Source: Sycobia sp. Sy_11 (taxonomy: Eukaryota > Arthropoda > Insecta > Hymenoptera > Epichrysomallidae). From it: DNA of 64,000 nucleotides. Below the pieces are notes generated by a model. It saw only the letters and a list, made by a program, of their open reading frames with translations. It ran no database searches and was not told where the DNA came from. Position 1 is the stretch's first letter; every line of letters begins with the position of its first letter. The stretch lies in the NCBI GenBank assembly GCA_018907035.1, contig JACCIC010000035.1:186001-250000 (forward strand), written 5' to 3'. This document shows, piece by piece, positions 14,901-26,843 of the stretch. The translations under genes and the position numbers were made by a program.

Positions 14901-15947
14901 AAAATAAGTTTTTCTTCGGTATTCCTGTTTCAATTAAACGAAATTTTACTTTTTTTCATTCTAGACCGATATTATATTTTTAATTATTGTTTTAATGTAA
15001 ATTGAAACATTCAAAATCTTCAAGATTATTTTGTGCACTTGGATATAACTGCATATTTCACAAAATTGTGATGAAGAAGCTATATCAAGTACATAGATTA
15101 AATTTAATTTTCAAATCAAATATATTAAAAGATGATTATTGGTTTTAAATAAATAATTATTACTATTGTAACATGTTATTAATAATAAGTTACTAAACTT
15201 ATATTTTAATAAGATTTGCGATTAACTCAGAGTCTGAATGGAATATCTTACCCTCTTCAATTTTATATTTGTTTTGTAAATTTTTGAATTCTTTATCTAT
15301 ATACTTTAAGTATGGCTGTTAACTTTCTTAAATAGTACAATATAATAATAATGCATTATTCATTATAAGAGTCATAAAAAGATTGATTCAAATTATAAAA
15401 AATTCAAATGTTTTTTCCGAAATAAATACACTTGCGACACATATAGATATATTATTCTTTATGAAAGTGGTGTTTTTGATGTTTTTGATATTATTAATTG
15501 TCAATAGTCAATCTATCAATATATTAATTTTCTTATTGAGTTACTTATTATAAAATTTAAAATGTATATTAATCAATAATTTAAAAAATGTAAAAACAAA
15601 TATAAAGAGAATATAAGTAAAAGAAATAATTATTTTTTTTAAATTACCAATGTTTAATATTTATTTAATGACAGTCTTTTTAATGATAGTTACTTAGTAA
15701 TTATTGAATTTTGTAGCATTTAAAAAGTTTCAACAATTTTTAATAAATGATTTCAATGGTAATTGGAATTGAATTTATAATTATCCTTTTTATTATTCTA
15801 GGTAGTCCCATGAGACAACTAAAAATAGTTTCAGATGTGAGCCCAGTCGTGAAACATAGAGATAAAAGTTTAGAAACCTTGGAAAGACATGTACCGCAAT
15901 TGTTAATAAGAGGCGAACAGATTGCTTTCATTGTTAAAATCGATTAA
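4858..15947 (+). CDS. LSM11: LSM11, U7 snRNP Sm-like protein (spliced gene span)
   Basis: Spliced gene with exons 4858-4958, 5118-5248, 7287-7425 and 15803-15947. LSM11 replaces an SmD protein in the U7 snRNP ring and, with LSM10, directs endonucleolytic 3' processing of replication-dependent histone pre-mRNA in the nucleus. The product shows the family's order of parts: a KFDxSxKFEQF-type N-terminal segment, a linker ending in RMQKVLGPLAVLY, the Sm1 motif (VYTRNASGVRGYIEAYVAAF then DRHWNLALEDCVELW), and a C-terminal Sm2 strand with LLIRGEQIAFIVKID just before the stop. Human LSM11 has the same tail pattern (IFIRGENVLLVHLAQ). Splice phases agree at all three junctions between these exons. The start codon is not settled; see the candidate exon at 3463-3528. 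An AATAAA at 16193-16198 lies about 245 bases after the stop. Identification is by recalled family motifs, not by a search. Confidence 0.85.
4959..5117 (+). other. LSM11 short intron (159 nt)
   Basis: GT at 4959-4960, pyrimidine-rich end and AG at 5116-5117. Phase 1. An opposite-strand frame of 72 codons spans it, but it has no recognisable motif and overlaps two exons in antisense, so I treat it as a shadow. Confidence 0.6.
5118..5248 (+). CDS. LSM11: LSM11 exon, linker and start of the Sm core
   Basis: 131 nt, beginning with the last two bases of a split Glu codon and ending in phase 0 at VK. It encodes 43 whole residues, including SRMQKVLGPLAVLYQYMENR, corresponding to the [20 protein letters not shown] part of human LSM11 that leads into the Sm fold. 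Acceptor TTTTTTAG and donor AAG|GTAATG are both good. Confidence 0.85.
5249..7286 (+). other. LSM11 intron (about 2.0 kb)
   Basis: Phase 0 intron from GTAATG to a TTTTTTGTAG acceptor. It is AT-rich. A frame at 6593-6793 has slightly higher GC but lacks an ATG start and any recognised motif. Nothing else is seen. Confidence 0.75.
7287..7425 (+). CDS. LSM11: LSM11 exon carrying the Sm1 motif
   Basis: 139 nt, phase 0 in and phase 1 out. It encodes VYTRNASGVRGYIEAYVAAF followed by DRHWNLALEDCVELWSRKIK and KSPAL. The pattern RGxxxAFVAAFDxxWNxALxDxxE is the Sm1 signature peculiar to LSM11, in which Trp-Asn replaces the usual Met-Asn of Sm proteins. This is the most diagnostic exon of the gene. Confidence 0.92.
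8428..8525 (+). repeat. tRNA-like SINE, copy 1
   Basis: TGGCTCGATGGGTTGAGC resembles a polymerase III A box, and GGTTGGAATGCAAGCCC, about 30 bases later, resembles a B box (GGTTCGAATCC). It is followed by TCTCGGTCAATTGACACAAG, which recurs almost unchanged at 43303-43325. No folded tRNA acceptor stem is seen, so this is a tRNA-derived repeat and not a tRNA gene. Confidence 0.55.
11861..11903. repeat. AC/AT compound microsatellite
   Basis: An AC run (11861-11887) passes directly into an AT run (11887-11903). Confidence 0.95.
14340..14760. promoter_or_regulatory. GC-elevated block inside the LSM11 intron
   Basis: GC content rises visibly over this stretch compared with the very AT-rich flanks, with CACGTG at 14522-14527 and several CpG. 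An opposite-strand frame of 63 codons rich in Arg and Lys lies here but resembles no family. A regulatory element is possible; there is no direct evidence. Confidence 0.25.
15803..15947 (+). CDS. LSM11: LSM11 terminal exon with the Sm2 motif and stop
   Basis: Its first two bases complete a Gly codon split by the intron. It encodes 47 further residues and then TAA at 15945-15947. The end, LERHVPQLLIRGEQIAFIVK, matches the C-terminal Sm2 strand of LSM11, in which IRGE is the conserved core. Separation of Sm1 and Sm2 by a variable spacer is typical of this family. Here the spacer is only about 32 residues, much shorter than in human LSM11. Confidence 0.9.
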
Positions 15948-16192
15948 CATCTTTAACATAAGGCGAAAATTATACAACATTATAGCCGATACACATCATC
16001 GTTTTAAAGTTGTACAATCGTTTCATTTTAACTTCTTAACAAACGTACGTATTATGCAGTTCATTATAGATAGTATATAAAGAATGGTTATGCAGGTAGT
16101 GAAAAATCCGAATTTAAAGCATAAGGGATTATTAAATATTAAAGCATCCTATTAAAGCATAAGGGCAACTAACTAACATCTGAATCATAACA

Positions 16193-16198
16193 AATAAA
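16193..16198 (+). terminator. Polyadenylation signal of LSM11
   Basis: A canonical AATAAA lies 246 bases after the stop codon, followed by AT-rich sequence. The intervening 3' UTR is unremarkable. Other near-matches exist in this AT-rich DNA, so the site is plausible but not unique. Confidence 0.4.
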
Positions 16199-19100
16199 GC
16201 AGTACTATGTCCATGCGAAAATATTATTTACATTACAGCAGTTCGATAAAAAAGATTTATTATACGTTACAGTAGTCTTATGGGATTGGCTTGTTTGCTG
16301 CCTTATCAAGTTATGAGAGTTATGAAATGCATTTATCAAATGAATTTGAGTAATTAGACAACCATTTGGAAACTGTGTTAATAAATTTTTGTATTATATA
16401 AAATTAGATAATGTAAAAAAATAAGTTCTATAAAGTTAAAATTTATTTAACAAATTTTTTGATACTTTTTGATTTTTTTGTACCAAAACATATGCCATGT
16501 AATATTTTTTATAATATTTTGCATTAAAGTGTCCTATAAAAAACAACAAAGAGCTTCTAAATGCAAAAATCAGAAATTTGTTATTAATAAAATCGATTGC
16601 AGTAAGAAATTAAGAATATTGAAACGAAAACTCATCGTACTTGAGGACTTTTTTTAGTAATTTATTTTCAGAATAGATTATTTATAGCAATAAAGATTAC
16701 AAAGAGACAAAGAAGTTTCGATTAAATTCACGTATAGATGATCAGTGTACAATTTGGAAAAAAGTAATCAAAAGACAAATATACTTATATCTTTTATTAC
16801 ATTTGAAATATATTTATCAAAATAAACATACAATTAAATAATTATGTATGATTTTAATATTAATATAAAAGATTTAGTATTAATATAAAACGATCGTAAA
16901 ATTTAAATTTTTGATAAATGATAAATTGATCAAAAAAATAAATACAATGATTTTTTGATCTATTAATGCCATGTTTTTCAGTTTTCTTTTCTTAATTTTG
17001 TACTTTTAACTTTGTATATTCAAATGATGAATAAAGTTTATTTTATCTTTGTATGTCCCTTTATTTTATATTTATATAAACTTCGAACTTTAGATTGTGA
17101 AGCTTACCTTTACATGAAGAAGATATTGGAAATCTTGAAACTTGTTCAAATGATCTCAGTTACGCAAACGAGTTTATTATTGACACATTTTTAAGTAATA
17201 TTATCCGAGATTAAGAAATGATAACCAAAAATAGAAAATTTACAAAATGAACTTTATTCTTATTCATAAAATATGTCAATATATTGAGTAATATTTATAA
17301 TTTAATGTATATTGCATAAACAAAACCACGACGACTTCGTGTTTGTCCTTGTAAGAATGCACGTAAAATAAACAGGAAGTAACATGTAACGAGGCAAAAA
17401 GAAACAAAAAAAAATAATTTTGCAACAAAGAGTACGAAAGAGTCTATATAGACTTAATTTTTTTATATAAAGAAAAGGAATCAAAAATATTCTTTTACGT
17501 TATACTGTATGTAGATACGTGCTGTGCTGTTGGATGCAACTCTACGATATACCTCGCTTGGCGCAATCGTTTTAGTTTGTCAGCTATATTTAAAATAAAT
17601 TTTCTCAAATCTATTCTATCGAGAAAGGCGATTAGGGAATTATGAATATAATTCAAAAGCCAAGAGAAGTAAACTAATCTGAAAGACTGCTTCATCGTGG
17701 GCGATGTGTAAAATTTATTAAAGTTTTTTGTTTGGCTTTTTTCTTAGAACAAAAGTGCATCGGATTGTTGGGTGAAAGCAGTAATGAAGAGAGGGAAGGC
17801 GCAGTTGCAGTTGCAGCGGCTATATACGTGGTCCCTCTCACTTTCGCCCGAGCTCCGGAGAAAGTTTGCTCTTCGCTTTTCTTGCTCTATACTTAGTATA
17901 CCTATATATCTCAACAGTCTCGAGGGTTAACGCACTCGTGCAACCATAACCTTCTTTAATTCTTATTTTTTTCTCACTTGCTCTTACGATCAAAGTAAAT
18001 CGTAAAACAATGCTCTGCCGATAATTGCACGAACTTCGCGTAGAATTACTATATACGCATAATAGATTTTCGAACGTTAGAAATTATTTATAATAAATAA
18101 TTCAACGCTGTATTTACAATTTACCTATACATAATTTTCCAAAGTATTTCTACTGCAATTGAATTCAATTTATAGTCTGCTCTTTAGAAATCAAATCTAC
18201 AATATATTTATTAGATATACCAATGATTTCTAGTATTCTATAAAATGGCATCATACTTGAAAATTCGTAAGGAGCGTTCATCATAATATCTGTATTAAGA
18301 ATCTCATCAATAAATTAAATTCGAAGTAAAATAATCAACTAAAACGATTCTGATCTCTGTTCGTACTATTCAATTTTTAAATAATAAAATTTATACAAAA
18401 CATGATTTTTTTCTTATTTTATTATGTTAAATGAATTATAGTGATACTAAATATTGCACATTATTATTCGACTACTAAATTTGTACTTAGTGAAGTTATT
18501 TGACAATTGAGCATTTGATAATAATCAAACTTGAGTTGCTCAATCGAACCGTGACTAATTAGTGTACTATTCTAGTGAATAACTTTTTCTGTTATTCTGT
18601 TCATTTGGCAAAAATTAAATCTGACATATTTGGTAAAAAACTTATAGCAAAAAAAACTTTAAACTAAAATTAACACTTAATAGAATATTCGAATATTTAC
18701 CAAAGTCCAGTTCAATTTGAATTACATCTATAACTATTAATGAATGTGGTTCTGTCATTGTAAATAACCATTTACTGGTTTAGTAATTATTGTATTATTA
18801 TTAATAATGGAAATGGATAAATATTTGGTATTGTCTTTTATTTTAGAACTATTACAACTTATTTTTCCAACAATAAAAAGGTTTCTACTGTTCTGAAAAT
18901 AAAGCTAAGCACTTAGGCAAATATTTTGTTATATTTTGTCAAGTATAGATAACTAAAACAAAAATAGTTTTTTCTTTAAATTTATTTATTTATTCTTATT
19001 ATTTTTATGTAATATTACTGAATAAACCAATCATTATTATATTTAAAAAGGACTATATGAAATCTGATTCAAAAATGCAAGTCGCAATAGAATCATAAAT

Positions 19101-20060
19101 ATTTTACACAATTCTGTATATGCTAGCTAGACTGTTATTATGCAGAATGCCTAAATTATATATAATGTTCATAACATATACTTTTCTTAGCGATAATTTT
19201 AGTTTAATTTGAGGTTTTTTGTTTGCTTAACGGGGATAAATAAATTATATATTCAATTTGCATTGTTAATTCTTTTAAAAATAATTTTTTTGTTATACTC
19301 TTGAGAACGTATATAAATTAATTATTGTACGTGGTTGAAACGTTGACGATCTCGGTTTCAGAAGAAAATCATATTCTTAAAAAACCTTGGCTATGTAGAA
19401 TTGCTATATCTATATATACAAATCATTATATTCGTATACTATTTTATTCATATATTTTATCACCGTGCATTCAAAGATAAATACAAACATTTTTGGTAAG
19501 ACAAAATAAAAGAATATATTGTTCGCGTTATTGTTTTGTAGTATTGCTTGAAATTTGCACAAGTCAGTTGATTTTGACATTAGAGTGAAATAAAAAATAC
19601 GATTCTGTAGATATGCACAATAAAATATCGAAACTTTAATTTATTACTCTTTATTATTAAAGATTAGAGTTGAAATTCTTTAGAGATACTTTCCATTTCT
19701 GTAAAATTTACAAAGGTACTTTTCATTTGACGTAAACAGTGGGTTTCAGACAACGATCGATTTCGTCAAATTTCCATTCAATTTATTATAAGGTACAGAA
19801 AAATAATCGAAGAGAAAAGTTAAGATATACGTTGGCAAATCAACAAAGTTTCCAAGAATTTAGTGCCGGTCTCGAGCACAAGTATTTTCCTAGCAAGGAC
19901 GTTTGAGAGGAAATGAATCTAAAAATAATTTCATACTTAGATTGATGAAGACGGGATATGAGAAGAGTCGTAATCTCACCACTACTATAAGATGTGAAAG
20001 TGTAGAAAATAAAATTCAATAAGAGGGTAAATTTGAAGTATTGAAAAGACGAGCGTCGTA
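16199..20060. other. Intergenic AT-rich DNA
   Basis: No gene is recognised. A GC-elevated patch at about 17760-17960 (repeats of GCAGTT, then GCTCTTCG-type sequence) looks like a small regulatory region. Minus-strand frames of 60-66 codons at 17302-17695 show no motif. Confidence 0.6.
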
Positions 20061-20079
20061 AAAGCTCGATAAAAACTCA

Positions 20080-20450
20080 ACTCGCGCGTAAGAACGATAT
20101 AAAAATAAATAAAAATAACACATGCGCAAGGTCTCGCACCTGCGCGCACGGCCCAGGTTTATTCACGAGAGACGAGAACGTGCGCTAATACGTTACGGGC
20201 CATGCGTTAAACATGCATAAATTTAAGGAAGTCGAGCTTGCAGTGGATAATTTCGTCTTATGAGTAAAATATAACTGACATCAGCCACTCTCGGTCGCTC
20301 ACCCGCACCGATTAGAACGTAAGATTTCATTTTAAGTATTTATTTTAATTTACCATTGGCGTCGAAAGATACTAATTTAAAACGCTAATTCGTTTCTCAA
20401 TTTGATTCGACTGTACCGCACGACGCGGACAATCGCAAATTCGTAAATTG
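20080..20450. promoter_or_regulatory. GC-elevated putative regulatory block
   Basis: CpG-containing DNA with ATGCATAAATTTA (20213-20225), which resembles a POU-homeodomain octamer-type site. It lies just left of the TA tract and the strong CpG island. It has no coding motif and is called on composition only. Confidence 0.3.
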
Positions 20451-20476
20451 AAACAGCTACACATACACTGTCATTA

Positions 20477-20509
20477 TGTGTATATATATATATATGTATA
20501 TATGTATAT

Positions 20510-20551
<42 letters not shown>

Positions 20552-20562
20552 GTGTGTATATA

Positions 20563-20609
<47 letters not shown>
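20477..20609. repeat. TA/TG-rich microsatellite
   Basis: Imperfect TA tract interrupted by TG units. All frames through it are Tyr-Ile repeats. Confidence 0.95.
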
Positions 20610-20619
20610 TCGTAGCGAC

Positions 20620-21800
20620 ACGCGAGTACGCGTCCCCGGACTTGGGAGCCGCAGTAGGACGAGATCAAGAGCGGCAAAAAAGTTGCGCGCGCCCGCGCTG
20701 GCGAGAAAAAGACGAAGGCGAGGTTGAAGTCTCCTTCCTACGTTTGTCCTAGTCTTCATTCATCTGGCTCTGCGCTCTCCCTCTCTCTCTTTCTCTCCGT
20801 CTCTATCTATCTATCTCTTTCCCTCCCTCCCTCCCTCCCTCCCTCCCTCCCCTTACCTCTCCGCTGTCTCAGCGCTCGCGCTTGCTCACCTCGCCGAGCC
20901 CGCAGCGTGCGCGCGCGCTTCTATAAAACAGCAACAATTATAATCTTGACTCACGCGCGCCAGGGGCCTTCGTTGCAGACGCGGGGACCTTGATTCGTGC
21001 CCCGGGCAAGGCGAAAATCGCCTCTTTCCCTTCCCCTCCGTCCAAAAAAGCACGAGCGCCGTATCGCCTCCTCTCGTGCCGACTCTTCCATGCCGAGAGA
21101 GGGAGAGGGCGGGGGAGGGGGGAGGGGGGAGGGGGGGAGGGGGGGACTACAGAGGGACTCTCTGTATTGTGTCACTGTACCTTCGGGCGTCGGGCGTCGG
21201 GCTTTTCGTTTTCGCGCGATTGACAAGCTGCGCCGATGGGTGGACGGCGATGCTCGGGGGAGGCGAGCGGGGCGGGCCGCCGGCCGACGCAGGCCGCGCG
21301 TTGCTGCATGCACATATGCACGCCGCTCCGCTCGCTCTTCGCTGCTCGCGCACGCGAGCGAGCGCGCGCGCGTTCGGGGGCCTCGACGCGGAGCTACGTT
21401 ATACGCATATAATGCATCGCTCGGGCAGCCCCGCAGCGAACGGCCTTCCGTGGCCGCTCGCTCGCGCGCGCGCGCGCGCGCTCGGCATCGTCACAGCCTT
21501 CCGCTACTATATATCTGCGAGAAGCATCGAACCAGAGTCGGACCTCCGTGCCAAGTGTATATGCGAGCCTTACGTCACAGAGCAAGCGCTCGGGAGCGCG
21601 CGCGTGGCTCGTAGGCTCGTGTTATAGTTGGTCGCTGGTCGGCCGCCGTACTCGCCAGTTAGACGTACCCTACGCTAGTGTGGCACCTGAATTTTGCACT
21701 CTCTCGCGATCTCATCACGCCTGCCAGTGGCGTCTCCGCGTCCGCTCTTTTTTGCATCCTCCCCACCCCTCTCGATCGTCGATGTAATTATAATTAACTC
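20620..21800. promoter_or_regulatory. CpG island 1
   Basis: A sharply bounded GC-rich island rich in CpG, with CG runs (for example around 21465-21482), a CCCT repeat (20821-20850) and a G-tract (21101-21146). Frames of up to 205 codons exist on both strands but are low-complexity Arg/Ala/Pro/Ser and overlap in several frames, as expected of stop-poor GC-rich DNA. I read it as a promoter or enhancer region, orientation unknown. Confidence 0.45.
21101..21146 (+). other. G-tract with quadruplex potential
   Basis: Seven runs of three to seven G are separated by single A or AGA/C spacers, which more than satisfies the G3+N1-7 quadruplex pattern. It lies inside CpG island 1, a typical promoter position for such motifs. 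Confidence 0.7.
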
Positions 21801-22046
21801 CGCTAATTACTCTACGTATATGCATACGTAGAACGAGTTCATTCGCGCGAACTCGTGCAGGGTCGATGGGTTCTTCAAGTTCAAATATACGTTCGGCGTA
21901 ACTTTCGTTTTTTATACTTTTTTCCGTTGCATACGTTTTATACGCAGACTAGATAGGCAAAAACTTACAGGTGCATAAATATATAGTTTAACGAGCATTG
22001 CAAATACTAGTTTTCTACATAGATTGTTATTGTTATTTCTGTTATT

Positions 22047-22047
<1 letters not shown>

Positions 22048-22100
<53 letters not shown>

Positions 22101-22111
22101 ATTATTATTAT

Positions 22112-22182
<71 letters not shown>

Positions 22183-22220
22183 CTAGTAGTATGCATATTC
22201 ATATATATATATATATATAT
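22048..22220. repeat. TTG / ATT / TAG compound trinucleotide array plus TA run
   Basis: TTG units (22048-22100) pass through ATT (22100-22111) into TAG units (22112-22190), followed by a TA run (22203-22220). The poly-Leu, poly-Val, poly-Thr and poly-Asn frames are artefacts of the array. Confidence 0.95.
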
Positions 22221-22269
22221 AAATGAAACTGGCCTCAAGCTTATCAAGCTTTTGATGAGCTTACTACAT

Positions 22270-22690
22270 ATATAATGAATTTTTGTTTATAAAAATGCTT
22301 ATTAAAAAAACAATTTTTTATAAAAGAATCTAACATATTAGATACTATATTTAATCGTTTATATGTTACAAGATAAAATAACCAACGAAATATGTTAATT
22401 GCTTGTAGATATAGAATAAACACTTTTAGATAGATAAGTTAGCATGTATATCTCGATATATATGTTTAAATAAGACATATTTTTATTAAAATTGTCTGGT
22501 CGATCATAGTTTTGTTTTGCGCGTAAGCAATTATCAGCATATAATTTCTAACTCTTTTCTTTTTTTATCAATTTAATAAAAGAAGAATGTCATTTCGATA
22601 TAAAAACTGGCTATAAATACATTTGTTTAAAATTAAGTATAAACACGTAGAGAAAGATTTTTAATTGCTTATCCTATTCAAAATATATTC
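22270..22690. other. AT-rich spacer
   Basis: No gene, repeat or motif that I can name. Confidence 0.6.
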
Positions 22691-23240
22691 TGAAACGTCG
22701 TCTTACGGGACACCTAAGGAGATAGGGCCCTGAGCCGCAGAATGGCCGAGCCCGGCCATCGCAAAAAAACAGCACTGCTAAAATATAGTTGTGAATTTTG
22801 GCTTTTTTTAACCCTGATCGGCGATTTTTCTACAGTGTCTAAGATTCGAGGAGAAAGAACAATAATGCAATTACAAAGCATTGTTAAAACACGAATCTAT
22901 ATATCGGATATTTGTGTTGAAATAAGATAAGAGACACGATAGATCGCGAATGGCTTGTCCTCGACCCAGGCGCTACTGTCGCGCACGCTCTATCATTACA
23001 TATACATGTGCATGTGTACATGCGCGAGCGTGTGTATGTATACAGTTCTTTGTTCTAGAGCATTTTTCCGACGTTAAAGTTTTGCTCCGAAAAAGAAAAT
23101 AAAAAATATCGTTTATCGAGGAGCGTAAGCGCGATGTGCACATGTATATATACATGGAAGCTCGAGCGCGACACCCGTCGCGGCCGCGGGGTGATGAGCT
23201 TCGCCGATGCCATGCTGGTATTCCGTTTACATGCACAAGT
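22690..23240. promoter_or_regulatory. CpG-rich block 2
   Basis: Moderately GC-rich with CpG, including CGCGGCCGCGG near 23179-23189 and alternating purine-pyrimidine stretches. Frames of up to 92 codons nearby carry no recognisable domain. Likely regulatory, by composition only. Confidence 0.3.
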
Positions 23241-23409
23241 GAGGTAACTTCTTCCTGTTATTGAAAAACAATGCGCCAATGTGCCGATAAGTTGACGCAC
23301 CAAATTGCCAGCATGATGCAAGTAGAGCGCACTTCGTCTTTTACTTTACGATCTCTCCTCCCCTCCCTCCTCCCCATTACCCTGCTCGCGTTCCCCTCCC
23401 GCTTCTACT

Positions 23410-23412
<3 letters not shown>

Positions 23413-23458
<46 letters not shown>

Positions 23459-23477
23459 CGTCACTCTCTTTCTCACT

Positions 23478-23511
<34 letters not shown>
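23413..23511. repeat. TC microsatellites
   Basis: Two TC runs (23413-23455 and 23483-23511) separated by an impure pyrimidine stretch. Confidence 0.95.
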
Positions 23512-23512
<1 letters not shown>

Positions 23513-23559
23513 GAATATTCAAGGTTTTTTCTTCACGACTTCGTTTTAATAGTAGTGGA

Positions 23560-25670
23560 AAGAACATTTGCTATTTTGTGCTAATTCGAAGGTAGTATGT
23601 TGCTTCTTTATTTCTTCGTTACATTACTCTTCTTTTCTTAGTCTCAAGGAGAAGAATAATTGCGTCGTCAGGAAGTATTTTCGGTGCAACATATGTTATG
23701 TTCACCGAGTATGGCATATGTTGCGCTGATTCGTTCAACGAGAGTAACAAATTTTATTTAGAAATGTTATTTTACTATCGTATTGCGTAAAATCATTGTC
23801 AACCTTGTCTTTCCGTTTCTGTCGTGTTTTCTGTTCCTATATAGAGAATTACTCTCATGTACCAAAGTTAAGGTCTCTCGATTGTTTATAAGTCGCCTAG
23901 AGCCAAATGCAGCGAACCGTATTAATTTCCAATGCCAGCAAATACACAATAACGACTATAATTATGATTCGTACTATAACTAAATCTATATGCAGTGACG
24001 CAGAATGAGCGACATTAATATCTAAGAAAATTTTAAATGTTAATGTTAAATTTTAAATGTCGAATGTTAAATTTTCGTCGCAAAGGCTATAAGCGTCGGA
24101 GACATATAGAGGAGAGAATTGAAATAGAAGGAAACCCAAAAAATAGCCCGTTGAAGTTTCTTTTCCCCTTGCCCCTGCAACTTTGTATTGCTTATTATGC
24201 CGGAGCTTTCGTAGAAAATCGAATAGACGAGCTGAAAAAGGGAGAGAGGGAAAGATCGGTCAAAGTCAATGCTACGCGCGAGAGTCTGCGCTGCTCGATA
24301 ACTCCTACCGCGATCGTGGCTTTGGTCCTTGATAGGAAGAAAGGAGCGAGTCCGTGACCGGCTTTTTCCACTAGGGCAAGCTTTCCTTTTATTTCGACGA
24401 ATCGTGATTATTCTTTGGCAGTTCCTAATACTTCGATTAACGTTTACTAAATGAACTTCCGTATCATATTCATACGTACAAGCTCAGGATTTAGCAGACA
24501 AGCGTATTTCAGAAACAAGGAAGGAGAAAGATTTTTCTGTGATATCGTATTGACAATTCGCAGTCAATGACAGAGGCCTCGTTTTAATCAGTTCCTTCGG
24601 CCATTTAGCCAACAGTTTTTACAACGACGATCTTGTATTAATCAGCGATTTCAGCAATTTTTTATATTCTTTAAAAAAAAAAAAAAAGGTTGCCATACAT
24701 TTACATATTTTATCTATGTTAATGTCAATTTCATTATCTGTCTATACATATTTCATGGAGAGTTTTGACATTTTCGCCCGAAGAAATAATACGTACGATT
24801 AAAAGCAAATACCAGTTAATGAATATGTCAAAATGATTCTCGAATAACAAAAGATTATTATAAATAAAAAATAAGTAGCGTAATTTAATTTTTAAAATTA
24901 AATATTTAAATTTCGTGCATTTTATATTTGGAGATTATTTTGTTATACATGCGCGTTAATATTAAACATCTACTTTGCGCGCGGTGGAGCAATCTTTTCT
25001 TTTTAATCAATTTCCATTGAAACTTCTGTATAGCTTGTTATGTTATGTTATATTATATTATATTGTATATAAAGATTATTTTTATTTCACATAAACTGAA
25101 ATCGTTAAAATAATAATTTCGGATGCAATATAATGGACACCATTTATACTTTATTTTCTGAGATTTTAATATTCTATTTGAAAATTGTCGGGAAAAAAGA
25201 TTTAATTAATGTAAATATGAACTTGATTATATTTCCCGACGTTTTTTTATAGATTAGAAAATTAAAAAAAATATTCCTATCCACTTGAATTCGAGATATT
25301 TAAATGAAAATAATAAAGAAGTATATTGGTTGCTACCAGTGACCTTTATTATTGTTGTTTTTTCAACATTGAATTATTTACAATTATGCGAAGATAGTAA
25401 ATTATGAACTAGGTTTCACTTTTAAATATTTAATTTTAATGTTACCATAAATTGGTCATATTTTTTCAGTTTCGCAACGTTCAGATTGTAGTAAAATTTT
25501 AATTAATGTTTGAAGTCAATTAGTTACCAAAATAGCTACTTAGTATATGAATCTTTGAATGGGAATATGCAACAGTTAATGAAATATATCAATTATATAA
25601 ATATCCATCGCTATTTTTATTATACAAAAGACTCCGAGTATTCTAGTGCATAATAAGATTTTGTTGGCTG
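23560..25670. other. Non-coding, with a GC-elevated patch
   Basis: Mostly AT-rich. A 106-codon + strand frame at 24037-24357 is hydrophilic at its start (RRKGYKRRRHIEERIEI) but has no recognisable family and overlaps a GC-elevated patch; I cannot support it as a gene. Nothing else is seen. Confidence 0.5.
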
Positions 25671-25679
25671 GCCTGTTTT

Positions 25680-26330
25680 GTCGGATGCCGTCATTTAAAG
25701 AATTTACAATATTGAGACCGGGGAGAGAAAAGTGGAATTAAACGCGTAATAGTCGACGGTCGAAAAGAGAGGATCAAAGAGCGTTATTGCACGTATGGAT
25801 CGTATCGCGTCCACCTCGACGGCTACGATTTCTCAGTGAACCGAAAAGACAATTTTGAAAGAATCGAGGAAAAAGAATCGGATTGCCGCAATAATAATGC
25901 TAGGTATAGAACTGCCACGGTCCTCGGCCTCGAGAGAATACGAAGGCCATCGACTAACTACCAGTAGAGTAACGCAGCGAACGGAGATGGGAGCTGAATT
26001 TTTACGCGTAACCAAATCTATATAAAAAAGTAAAGGAGAGGTCGAGTAGTAGAGTCGAGCAGAATGCGAGGAGTGCAATGGACAGGTACGAATTTGTAAC
26101 AATGCGGAAACGAGACTAGAGAATACATAGAGAAGAGAAAGCGGGGATTGGGAATCAAGGATCGTACCTGTTGCCTCTTTCTGAGGCATTGATTTAAATC
26201 TACTATCGTGTATCTCGTAGATTGGAAATTGTTTTTTAAAATAAACTGCTCGATCTTTGCAGTTAAATCGAGTGCTCGGGCTAGTAAACTATAGAAGGCT
26301 TTTGAGAAGCGAAGGCTAGTCGCGGCCAAA
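25680..26330. promoter_or_regulatory. GC-elevated block 3
   Basis: GC and CpG content rise above the flanks. Minus-strand frames of 118 and 103 codons overlap each other in different frames and resemble no family. A possible regulatory or non-coding exon region. Confidence 0.25.
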
Positions 26331-26782
26331 AATATCTAAATAATATATATTCTATATGTTATTTCTGCCGCGTATGCCTCCGTGCTTAAGATAGATGGAT
26401 TACCTCGCACCCCCTTCCTACCGCGATCTCGGCATCTCATCTCTCGAAAAACTAATAAGTCAATATTCACTTGTTTAAACTCCATGAGCACTTAGTTCAC
26501 GAGATCAAATTTCTCCACGTAGGATCTTCATATGTTTGTGCTTATCTTATAAGTGATCATGTTCCCTTAATCGATATGTGAAAATATACTTATAATAAAT
26601 GAAGAAGTCTAATTGAAATTAATCTAGGGAAAATCAATAATTCAAAAAATCGATATGATGGAGAAAACAAATATTCAAAAAATACACTTTATAAGTGTTG
26701 AAGATAATGTCGTTATCGCTTGTAGAATAAAAAAATTATCTACCGTCTAAACACAGACCTTCGAGGATATTAACCCGAGGGC

Positions 26783-26786
<4 letters not shown>

Positions 26787-26830
<44 letters not shown>

Positions 26831-26843
26831 CGTGCGTGCGTGC
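26787..26843. repeat. TG and GCGT microsatellite
   Basis: A TG run (26787-26822) is followed by GCGT units (26829-26843). Confidence 0.95.

Larger units (their letters stand above)
7426..15802 (+). other. LSM11 last intron (8.4 kb)
   Basis: Phase 1 intron, GTAATT to TTATTATTCTAG. It is AT-rich and holds a tRNA-like SINE copy (8428-8525), an AC/AT microsatellite (11861-11903), and two patches of higher GC (13000-13200 and 14340-14760) that could be regulatory. Short frames at 9641-9859, 10166-10375, 12354-12612 and 14454-14645 show no family motif and I do not call them genes. Confidence 0.75.

Noticed and set aside
20990..21627. + strand frames of 183 and 205 codons in CpG island 1
   Set aside because: Low-complexity Arg/Ala/Gly/Pro, overlapping in different frames on both strands, no domain; expected in stop-poor GC-rich DNA.
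21912..22275. Poly-Leu/Val and poly-Thr/Asn frames
   Set aside because: Product of the TTG/ATT/TAG trinucleotide array.
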